From an uncultured Prevotellaceae bacterium (GTDB lineage Bacteria > Bacteroidota > Bacteroidia > Bacteroidales > Bacteroidaceae), in the NCBI GenBank assembly GCA_902803455.1, contig CADCQC010000021.1, forward strand, positions 1 through 16,383: a stretch of DNA of 16,383 nucleotides, read 5' to 3'. Below the pieces are notes generated by a model, which was not told the DNA's origin, searched no databases, and worked only from the letters and a program-made list of their open reading frames with translations. A program made the position numbers and the translations under genes. Numbering within the stretch: the stretch's first letter is position 1; every line of letters starts with the position of its first letter. This document shows positions 6,864 through 14,039 of the stretch, one piece after another.

Positions 6864-9800
6864 ATGAAAAGAAAACTCATCATCAGTTTATGCATGAGCA
6901 TGGCCATGGCCCTGGTGCCCACCTCCGCCCTGGCCCAAGCCAAGAAAGTGAGCGGTACCGTTCTCGATGAGAATGGCGAGCCCGTCATCGGCGCCACCAT
7001 CAAGGTCGACGGCGAGCGAACGGGCGGCACGGTGACCGACCTCGACGGCAACTACGAGTTGGAGGTGCCAGGCGACAAGAAGATCGTCGTCACCTATATC
7101 GGCTACCTGACCCAGACCGTCAAGCCCGGTGGCGTCATCCGTCTGGTGGAAGACAATCAAAGCCTTGACGAAGTGGTCGTCGTGGGTTATGGCACCCAGA
7201 AGATGAAGAATGTGACCGGTGCCGTGGAGACCATCTCCCCCAAAGATATCCAGGACCTCTCTGTAGGAAGTCTTGGTGATGCCCTTGTCGGCATGTTCAA
7301 TGGTGTGAGTGTCAGTGCCAACGGTTACCGTCCTGGTCAGAGTCCTTCGCTCACCATCCGTCAGAGCGACGTGATGGCTACCACCAATGACCCCGGTTCC
7401 ACCCGTGGCGGTGAGCCCAACCCTGCCCCACTCTATGTCATCGACGGTTTCATCTCCACAGAGAACGCATTCAACAACCTTGACATCAGCGAGGTGGAAA
7501 GCATCACCGTCCTGAAAGACGCCTCTGCTGCTGTCTATGGTGCCCGCGCAGCCTACGGTGTGGTGCTTGTGAAGACAAAGCAAGGAGAGAACAGTGCTCC
7601 GAAGATCAGTTATTCAGGCCAGTTGGGATGGACGGACGCCCTATACACGCCCAAAATGCTGAGCACCTACGACTACATGAAGATCTACAACACCATCCGC
7701 GCCGCCAACACCTCTACGCAAGACAATATCGAGTTGCGCAACCAACTCTTCCAAGCCGACGAGATGGAAGCCGCCAAAGGTATCAATTTCGACCTTCTCG
7801 ACAAGGAGTGGAAATCGGCACTTACCCAGCGTCATAACATCAACATCAACGGAGGCAACGACAAGGCCACCTATTTCGCCGGTGTCTCCTACTACACCCA
7901 GGATGGTAACATCGGCCGCCTTGACTATGAGCGCTGGAATTTCCGTGCCGGCATCAATGCTAAGATCGGCCAGCATGTGAAGACCGCCCTTCAGGTGAGC
8001 GGTGACTGGGGCGAGCGCAACAACTCCACCACCCCACAGGGTGGCGGCACCGACTTCGACTACAAATGGTTGATGACCCACCTGCCTTTCGTTCCTGACT
8101 ATGCCGGTGGTTACCCCATCGTCTACAGCGGCATGGAGAACATCATCCCCACCAGTGCTACCCAGCTCTATAACTTCGCCGCCGTGCAGAACCACAGCGA
8201 CAACGTGCAGGATCAGTCAAACAATCTGAACATCAACGGTAGCATTGAGTTGGATTTCAACTGGATCAAAGCGCTGCAAGGCCTATCCGCCAAGGTGTCT
8301 TACTCCAAGTCGATCGCCAACAGCAAGGCCAACACGGTACAGACCATCCAGGATGTCTACCGTATGACCAACCGCACCGGTTCCGGTTCCCACCTCTACA
8401 CCGGTGATGGAGCCGTGTATGACGACAGCACGATGGGCGTGCTTCGTCTGGTGAGCAATGGCGGTCTTCTCAGGCGCAGCATGTCACGGAACGACAGTTA
8501 CCAGTTCAACTTCAACATCCAATATGCCCGTCAGTTTGGTCTTCACGACGTAAGCGGCTTGTTCTCCATTGAGAAGACTGAGGCATGGGGCGAGCCTCTC
8601 ACAGGCAGCATCACCGACCTCATCGCCTACCAAGACGGTCAGTCAAGTTCCGGAACAGGCGACATGGACGTGTCGTTCAACCGCACAGAGAGCGGTATGC
8701 TCTCCTATGTGGGCCGCTTCAACTACGCCTACGCCAGCAAGTATCTTTTCGAGTTTTTGTTCCGTGCCGACGCCTCCACGAAGTTTGCCCCGAAGAATTA
8801 CTGGGGTAAGTTCCCGTCAGTGAGTGCCGGTTGGGTGATTTCCGAAGAGTCATGGTTCCAGGAGAAGGTGAAATGGGTCGACTTCTTGAAACTCCGTGCC
8901 TCATGGGGTCTGATGGGCCGCGACAATATCAGAGCCTGGCTTTGGACCCAACTCTATGAGCGCAACGCCGCCAAAGGCGCCATCTTCGGCAGCAACGGTC
9001 TGAACAGCGATGTGGGCTATGCGCTTGTCATGCCTAAGGCAGGTGTGAACTCAGATGTGCACTGGGACAAGACCTACAAGACCAATGTCGGTATAGACGC
9101 CCACTTCCTGCGCAACCGTCTGACGTTTGATTTCAACTTCTATTATGACCGCAGCCGCGAGATGTTTGCCACCCGCACCGGTACAGCCCAGTTCCCCACC
9201 ACTGTAGGAACCCAGGCCACCCCTGAGAACTACGGCGAGCTCGATGCATGGGGCTGGGAGCTCAATGTGGGCTGGCGCGACAAGATCGGCAACGACATCA
9301 ATTATTGGTTGAAGCTCTCCACCGGTTTCAGCGACAATAAGATACTGGCCACCAATTTCCAGGCTATTCCCGAATACGACGACTTTGTTTACGGAGAGCG
9401 TTCCGACCGTGGTTTATGGGGATTCAAGTGCTTGGGCATGTTCCGCAGTTATCAGGATATCGAGGAATATTTCACGAAAAATGGCATCACCGAATATCTA
9501 GGTATGACCAAGAGTGAGATGCGCCCCGGCATGCTGATCTATGAAGACATTCAAGGCGACAACAACGGCGACGGCACCTACGGTCCGAAAGACGGCAAGG
9601 TGACAGCCGGCAACGATTTCATCCGTCTCTCAGAATACTCGAGCAACCCCTATGGTTGCACCCTCAACCTTGGTGGCAGCTACAAGAGTTTCTCCCTCCA
9701 GGCCCAGTTGTCGGCCAGTTGGGGAGCCAAGATGATGGTAGGCACCGACTACCGTCAGGCCGCCAACAACTATGAGTATGAGAACATGCCCTCCTCTTTT

Positions 9801-10157
9801 AGTGACATGTTCAACTATGAGACCATCTACGATGCCTCCGGCAACGTCACCGTGCCCGTCAATCTGACAGGTGCGATGCCCAACATGCGTTACGATAAGG
9901 TCAATACCCAAGCCTCCTCATTCTGGTTGATCGACGCTACCGCTATCACGCTCCGCAATGTGACCGTGGCCTATGCCCTTCCCCGCAACTGGGTGAAGAA
10001 AGTGGGTCTGAGCAGCGTCCGTCTGAACCTCACCATTCAGAATGCCATCAACTTCATCAACAACTACCCCGACAAGAGCTGGGCATCGTGGGCCGGCAGT
10101 TATGGCCGTTACCCCAACCTGCGCAAATACACCATGGGTATCAACGTATCGTTCTAA
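6864..10157 (+). CDS. susC-like: SusC/RagA family TonB-dependent outer-membrane transporter
   Basis: The 1097-residue protein imports glycan fragments across the outer membrane using TonB energy, paired with the SusD lipoprotein. It has a signal peptide (MKRKLIISLCMSMAMALVPTSALAQA), then a carboxypeptidase-regulatory-like domain (about 29-92: VSGTVLDENGEPVIGATIKV, GGTVTDLDGNYEL, VTYIGYLTQ). The SusC signature LDEVVVVGYGTQ sits near 101-112, followed by the plug domain (VTGAVETISPKDI, PLYVIDGFI, ESITVLKDASAAVYGARAAYG). The long remainder is a beta-barrel ending in aromatic-terminated YTMGINVSF, typical of outer-membrane proteins. Length is normal for the family. AAAAGGAAAC precedes the ATG. 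The gene sits 37 bp after the interrupted lipoprotein gene and 23 bp before susD, so all three probably share a transcript. The transported sugar cannot be inferred. No anti-sigma-interacting N-terminal extension is seen. Confidence 0.97.
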   Translation: MKRKLIISLCMSMAMALVPTSALAQAKKVSGTVLDENGEPVIGATIKVDGERTGGTVTDLDGNYELEVPGDKKIVVTYIGYLTQTVKPGGVIRLVEDNQSLDEVVVVGYGTQKMKNVTGAVETISPKDIQDLSVGSLGDALVGMFNGVSVSANGYRPGQSPSLTIRQSDVMATTNDPGSTRGGEPNPAPLYVIDGFISTENAFNNLDISEVESITVLKDASAAVYGARAAYGVVLVKTKQGENSAPKISYSGQLGWTDALYTPKMLSTYDYMKIYNTIRAANTSTQDNIELRNQLFQADEMEAAKGINFDLLDKEWKSALTQRHNININGGNDKATYFAGVSYYTQDGNIGRLDYERWNFRAGINAKIGQHVKTALQVSGDWGERNNSTTPQGGGTDFDYKWLMTHLPFVPDYAGGYPIVYSGMENIIPTSATQLYNFAAVQNHSDNVQDQSNNLNINGSIELDFNWIKALQGLSAKVSYSKSIANSKANTVQTIQDVYRMTNRTGSGSHLYTGDGAVYDDSTMGVLRLVSNGGLLRRSMSRNDSYQFNFNIQYARQFGLHDVSGLFSIEKTEAWGEPLTGSITDLIAYQDGQSSSGTGDMDVSFNRTESGMLSYVGRFNYAYASKYLFEFLFRADASTKFAPKNYWGKFPSVSAGWVISEESWFQEKVKWVDFLKLRASWGLMGRDNIRAWLWTQLYERNAAKGAIFGSNGLNSDVGYALVMPKAGVNSDVHWDKTYKTNVGIDAHFLRNRLTFDFNFYYDRSREMFATRTGTAQFPTTVGTQATPENYGELDAWGWELNVGWRDKIGNDINYWLKLSTGFSDNKILATNFQAIPEYDDFVYGERSDRGLWGFKCLGMFRSYQDIEEYFTKNGITEYLGMTKSEMRPGMLIYEDIQGDNNGDGTYGPKDGKVTAGNDFIRLSEYSSNPYGCTLNLGGSYKSFSLQAQLSASWGAKMMVGTDYRQAANNYEYENMPSSFSDMFNYETIYDASGNVTVPVNLTGAMPNMRYDKVNTQASSFWLIDATAITLRNVTVAYALPRNWVKKVGLSSVRLNLTIQNAINFINNYPDKSWASWAGSYGRYPNLRKYTMGINVSF

Positions 10158-10180
10158 TTAAACTAAAGAGGAATATCAAG

Positions 10181-12430
10181 ATGAAAAGCTATCATATTTT
10201 GACATCAGCCCTCATACTCGGAACCCTCGCCATGGGCATCACCTCGTGCAGCGACGAATTTCTTGAGGAAAAGAAAAACTACGGCAACTTCAACCAGACA
10301 ACCGCCTACAGCGACTACAACGGCGCTCAGGAACGTCTGAACAACCTGTATTACTGGATGTTGCCCATCTCCGACGGCGGCGATGGCAACGGCACCAACA
10401 AACCCAACGACTGGACGCCTGTCGGCAACCCCGACAAATGGTCGAAGAGCACCGAGGAATATGGCGGTTTCTCCATATTCGTGAATCCTGAGGAAGAAAT
10501 CACCTACAACTTCACCAGTGCCAATTTTGACTTCTTCTATGTGGCCAACGATGTGTACAGTCCCTGGGGACATATCCGCAACTGCAATGACGTGATAGAA
10601 AACGTGGAGAAATCCGAAGTGCTGACAGAGGAGCAGAAGAGGGAATTGCTCGGTCAGGCCTACTTCTTCCGTGGCTATATGTACTATCACCTCGTGACGA
10701 TCTATGGCGGCGTGCCTATCATCGACAAGGTGCAAGACCCCATCCTGGGTCCCGACGGTGATGGCAGCGACCTGATCGTCCCCCGTCAGACCACCAAGGC
10801 ATGTGTCGACTTCATCGTGCAAGATTTCACCCGTGCCGCAGAGATGCTTCCCGTGCGCTGGAAGAACGAGGCGCAGGACTTCGGCCGCATCACCTCCGGT
10901 CTGGCTCAGGCCATGCTCGGCAAGATGCTGCTCTACTATGCAAGTCCCGTGTTCAACAGAGCCGACGACGCGTCGCGCTGGGAGGCTGCCTACGTCGCCA
11001 ACAAGGCCGCCTTGGAGAAGCTTCAGGCCGGTCACTTCGGTCTGGCCTACGCCAACAATGGTGGTGAAAACAACGCAGCCAACTGGGCCCGTATCTGGAC
11101 CGACTACACCGGCAGCGACGGTTCGGTGAGCGAGGCCGTGTTTATCACCCTTCACAACACGAAAGACAATGTCTCCGGTCAGCCCGACTATGGCAAGTAC
11201 AACCGTTGGGAGCACAGCATCCGTCCTCGCAACACCAATGGCGGCGGCGGATACACACCGACAGCCGAGATGGTGGACCTCTTCCCGATGTCTGACGGTC
11301 TGAAACCCGGTGAGAGCAGCATCCCCTACGACAAGGTGAATTTCTGGCTCAACCGTGATCCCCGTTTCTACCGCACCTTCGCCTTCCCTGGCGTGGAGTG
11401 GCAATGGAGTGAAGGTGGCGTGAGCCTCACCGACCCGTCGCTCAACGGCATCATTCCGACCGAATCTTATACCACAGGCAGCAAATATGCACTCTGGAGT
11501 TATATGTGGAATGACAAGGAAGAAGATCTGGATAAAGTGACCACCTCCAGCGGTTACTGGCCCGACCTTCTCACACAGAGCACCGACAAGGCCAGCAGCC
11601 ATTCTCTGTATGTGCGCAAGCGCAGCGACGACTACCACCTGCATTCAACCCCATTCTATGTGTATATCAACAGCCAGAGCAACCCCAAGGGCTTCATGAA
11701 GAATGCCGCTCCACTGTTGTCGATGCGCTATGCCGAGGTGCTGCTCAACTTTGCAGAGTCCGCCTGTGGCGCCGGACATTTTGACGAAGCCGTGGGAGCC
11801 TTGCAGCAGATCCGCGCCCGTGTGGGTTATACCGCAGCCAACAACTTCGGTCTGCCCACGGATATCAACGGCAACCGCCAACGTCTCTTTGCCGCCATCC
11901 TTTATGAGCGCCAGATAGAGCTGGCCTACGAAGGCAACCGTTATGGTGACATGCACCGTTGGATGCTCTTCGACGGCGGTGAAGGTCAGGCCTCCATCAG
12001 ACCCAGCTGGGCACTTACCGGTTTTGGTGGCAATACCTGCAACTATCTTGGTGTGAAGCCCCTCAATGGTACGAAGCGCCATCAGATTGTGATGTACTGT
12101 CTGGATGCGAGCACCACCGACCCAACTGAGGGCAACCGTCCTGAAGCCATCTCACTCGATGAAGACATGAGCTATGTGAACGGTACCTACAATAACAATA
12201 AAGTGAAGGATTTGGCAGAGTTTTATGAGATATTCCTGGGTCGCAAGGATGTGAACGCTGATGGCAACGACAACGCGCTGACCATCAAGTATCGTCCTAC
12301 CTATTATTTCCTCGGCCTGCGTCAGAACGCCATGCAGACCAACCCGACACTCCATCAGACGGTGGGTTGGCATGACCTGGGCCGCAATGCCGACGGTCTG
12401 TTTGACCCGCTCTCGGATACTTTGCCCTGA
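10181..12430 (+). CDS. susD-like: SusD/RagB family surface glycan-binding lipoprotein
   Basis: The 749-residue lipoprotein caps the SusC barrel and captures substrate at the cell surface. The ATG at 10181 was chosen because it follows AAAGAGGA and opens a lipoprotein signal (MKSYHILTSALILGTLAMGITSC, lipidated Cys23). The upstream in-frame extension to 10088 merely overlaps susC. SusD-like helical repeat motifs are visible: LLGQAYFFRGYMYYHLVTIYGG near 160-180, MRYAEVLLNFAESACGAGHF and VGALQQIRARVGY near 515-550, and ERQIELAYEGNRYGDMHRW near 575-594, the conserved RagB/SusD C-terminal signature. It is longer than most SusD proteins (roughly 500-650 residues), with insertions likely in the middle, for instance the NTNGGGGYTPTAEM region. 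It follows susC by 23 bp and ends the operon at the terminator at 12473-12513. Confidence 0.96.
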   Translation: MKSYHILTSALILGTLAMGITSCSDEFLEEKKNYGNFNQTTAYSDYNGAQERLNNLYYWMLPISDGGDGNGTNKPNDWTPVGNPDKWSKSTEEYGGFSIFVNPEEEITYNFTSANFDFFYVANDVYSPWGHIRNCNDVIENVEKSEVLTEEQKRELLGQAYFFRGYMYYHLVTIYGGVPIIDKVQDPILGPDGDGSDLIVPRQTTKACVDFIVQDFTRAAEMLPVRWKNEAQDFGRITSGLAQAMLGKMLLYYASPVFNRADDASRWEAAYVANKAALEKLQAGHFGLAYANNGGENNAANWARIWTDYTGSDGSVSEAVFITLHNTKDNVSGQPDYGKYNRWEHSIRPRNTNGGGGYTPTAEMVDLFPMSDGLKPGESSIPYDKVNFWLNRDPRFYRTFAFPGVEWQWSEGGVSLTDPSLNGIIPTESYTTGSKYALWSYMWNDKEEDLDKVTTSSGYWPDLLTQSTDKASSHSLYVRKRSDDYHLHSTPFYVYINSQSNPKGFMKNAAPLLSMRYAEVLLNFAESACGAGHFDEAVGALQQIRARVGYTAANNFGLPTDINGNRQRLFAAILYERQIELAYEGNRYGDMHRWMLFDGGEGQASIRPSWALTGFGGNTCNYLGVKPLNGTKRHQIVMYCLDASTTDPTEGNRPEAISLDEDMSYVNGTYNNNKVKDLAEFYEIFLGRKDVNADGNDNALTIKYRPTYYFLGLRQNAMQTNPTLHQTVGWHDLGRNADGLFDPLSDTLP

Positions 12431-12446
12431 AGTGAGTGATATCGGA

Positions 12447-12484
12447 ATCATCGATAAAAATCCATATCATCGATAAAAATCCAT
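12447..12484 (+). repeat. Perfect 19-bp tandem repeat before the susD terminator
   Basis: ATCATCGATAAAAATCCAT occurs at 12447-12465 and again, immediately adjacent, at 12466-12484 with no mismatch. The second copy supplies most of the 5' arm of the terminator stem. Confidence 0.95.
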
Positions 12485-12513
12485 GCCCCGGCAATCGGGG
12501 CATGGATTTTTAT
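12473..12513 (+). terminator. Strong terminator of the susCD operon
   Basis: ATAAAAATCCATGCCCCG (12473-12490) pairs perfectly with CGGGGCATGGATTTTTAT (12496-12513) around a GCAAT loop, an 18-bp stem whose upper part is GC-rich. The T-run is inside the 3' arm, and the matching A-run makes the element potentially active in both directions. It begins 43 bp after the susD stop. Confidence 0.93.
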
Positions 12514-12520
12514 ATAGAGA

Positions 12521-12590
12521 TAGGAAGGACTAGGAAAAGCGAGGAAAGGCTAGGAAAGGCTAGGAAGGACTAGGAAAAGCTAGGAAGGGC
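12521..12590 (+). repeat. Seven-unit 10-bp tandem array
   Basis: Seven consecutive 10-mers with consensus TAGGAARGRC fill 12521-12590 exactly: TAGGAAGGAC, TAGGAAAAGC, GAGGAAAGGC, TAGGAAAGGC, TAGGAAGGAC, TAGGAAAAGC, TAGGAAGGGC. Units 1-2 are identical to units 5-6. The array starts 8 bp after the susD terminator, is almost pure purine on this strand apart from the unit borders, and carries no open frame of note. Confidence 0.92.
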
Positions 12591-12671
12591 AAAGGGTGCT
12601 TGGGATTAGCACTATGCGGTGCGAATATAGGCGGCATATAGGCCATGAAACTAAAAAACTGCGTATTTTAC

Positions 12672-12702
12672 TTTGCATTGCGCTCGATTTGCATTATATT
12701 TG
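12672..12702 (+). promoter_or_regulatory. Full-consensus promoter for the GT4-like/fbp unit
   Basis: TTTG (12672-12675), 19 bases of spacer, then TATATTTG (12695-12702) match the Bacteroidetes TTTG-N19-TAnnTTTG consensus at every defined position. The ATG of the next gene is at 12711, only 8 bases after the -7 box, so transcription should begin at or within a few bases of the start codon. Confidence 0.8.
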
Positions 12703-12710
12703 CATTTTGA

Positions 12711-14027
12711 ATGAAAAGAAAGGTATTACATTTCACTCCATCTATGCCGCCGGACGATGTCCAGCGGGCACTGATAGAGCAGCAGCTGCTCCACCAGAGT
12801 GGCATCCATGAGGTGCATCTGGTGACGCTGACACCCGATGTTTCAGGAAAGATTTCCCAGTCGGTGGATGCTGCTGACAGTCCTTTCAATGATCGTTCCC
12901 AGTCGGGGGATGCTGCTGACAGTCCTTTCATTTATCATTGCATCGGTACCGGGAAAGCAGACTATGGCCGTCACGGCATTGTCAACCTGCTTGCCCTTCA
13001 GAAGCGTTATCTTCAATTGCTGTACCGACTTATGCCTGACGTCGTGCATATCCACGGCAGTTACCACTACATCAACTCCCGCATCGCCCTTTGGTCACAC
13101 AAGCGCGGTTTTCCTGTGGTTTTCTCCCCATACGGCGGGATGAATCCCGACTATATCGATGCCGAATATGGCAAGCGGACTTGGAAAATTCTCAGTTACC
13201 AGCGCGACATGGTGAGAGGGGTGTCCTGCGTCATCGTATCCGACCCGAAGGAATGCGACTACATCCGCCAACAGCGTTGGAACGACCGGGTGGAATATAT
13301 TGCAGCGCCCGAAGACCCAGCATCACTCGCCGCCTACAGCAGTCGTGTGAGCGCCATCTATGAAAAGGTGCTCGATAGCGACAAGGGTCTGCACATCAGT
13401 GAGCGTATCCGCGAGGCTTCCGGTGCCCTGTTGCATCTGAGTCTCGCCGACGACACCGAGCGTCAGCCCCTCTGTCCTGAAGACATCCTCAATCTGCGGA
13501 GTCTCACTCCAACGGATTGGCGCGACCTGTTTCTCTTTGCCTCCGAGCAGGGAGTCCTGCCAATGGTCAAAGATGTGTTGATAAAAATCCAGTTTGGCAC
13601 GTTGCCCATCGATATTTCCGAAGTGGAGCATTTCGAGCCCCGTCATGCCAAAGACACCTCTCCCCTGCCCGATGACCATCTGCTCAGCGGCAACCGTATC
13701 GTGGGATACCGGATGCGGAAGCACCTATCCAGGAGCGACGCCAACATCCAGCATGTCTGCTACATGTTGCAGAACATCCGTTACCACCAGCACCATCATT
13801 CTCTCACGCTTCGCCATCTATGCGACCTATACAGCGTCTTCCGTCACGACGACATGGACGAGGAGCTGTTGGCCACCACCCTCCGCCAACTCCATCTCTA
13901 CCCCTATGCCCGTCGTGTCTGTCAGGTATTGAAAGAAGTCGCCTATCTTGACGACGGCTACATGCCTGTTCCTGCCCTTGACGATTCCTCCACCTCTAAG
14001 ATCAGGACCGATCTGATGAAATATTAA
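12711..14027 (+). CDS. GT4-like N-terminal domain protein with unassigned helical C-terminal half
   Basis: The 438-residue protein begins with a Rossmann-type start (KVLHFTPSMPPDDVQRALIEQ) like the acceptor-binding half of GT-B glycosyltransferases. The typical GT4 region follows: DVVHIHGSYHYINSR (109-123), FPVVFSPYGGMNPDY, then KILSYQRDMVRGVSCVIVSDPKECDYIRQQRWNDRVEYIAAP. After about residue 205 there is no second Rossmann domain and no E-x7-E donor-binding motif; instead there is a probably helical, charged region, with a His-rich stretch (RYHQHHHSLTLRHLCDLY) near 355. It may therefore not be an active transferase. Residues 49-76 are a duplicated 14-residue unit (SQSVDAADSPFNDR / SQSGDAADSPFIYH), probably a recent insertion in a loop after the second beta strand. 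No ribosome binding site is seen, fitting a very short leader. fbp follows after 12 bp and is probably co-transcribed. The biological role is unknown. Confidence 0.7.
   Translation: MKRKVLHFTPSMPPDDVQRALIEQQLLHQSGIHEVHLVTLTPDVSGKISQSVDAADSPFNDRSQSGDAADSPFIYHCIGTGKADYGRHGIVNLLALQKRYLQLLYRLMPDVVHIHGSYHYINSRIALWSHKRGFPVVFSPYGGMNPDYIDAEYGKRTWKILSYQRDMVRGVSCVIVSDPKECDYIRQQRWNDRVEYIAAPEDPASLAAYSSRVSAIYEKVLDSDKGLHISERIREASGALLHLSLADDTERQPLCPEDILNLRSLTPTDWRDLFLFASEQGVLPMVKDVLIKIQFGTLPIDISEVEHFEPRHAKDTSPLPDDHLLSGNRIVGYRMRKHLSRSDANIQHVCYMLQNIRYHQHHHSLTLRHLCDLYSVFRHDDMDEELLATTLRQLHLYPYARRVCQVLKEVAYLDDGYMPVPALDDSSTSKIRTDLMKY
12854..12930 (+). repeat. 35-bp near-identical direct repeat inside the GT4-like gene
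   Basis: Segments 12854-12888 and 12896-12930 are identical except for one T/G change (GGTGG versus GGGGG), at a 42-bp period, which keeps the reading frame and yields 14-residue repeats. Confidence 0.93.
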
Positions 14028-14039
14028 ACAACCAGCACT

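Noticed and set aside
10088..10180. Extended N-terminus of the SusD protein overlapping susC
   Set aside because: The extension lacks a signal peptide and overlaps the susC coding end. The ATG at 10181 has a ribosome binding site and a proper lipobox.
10205..11644. 479-residue open frame on the minus strand opposite susD
   Set aside because: It lies wholly antisense to a well-supported susD gene, has low-complexity Val/Gly/His composition typical of a reversed coding frame, and has no signal or recognised motif.
12521..12590. CRISPR array or CRISPR-like locus
   Set aside because: Units are only 10 bp with no spacers, and no cas genes are present.
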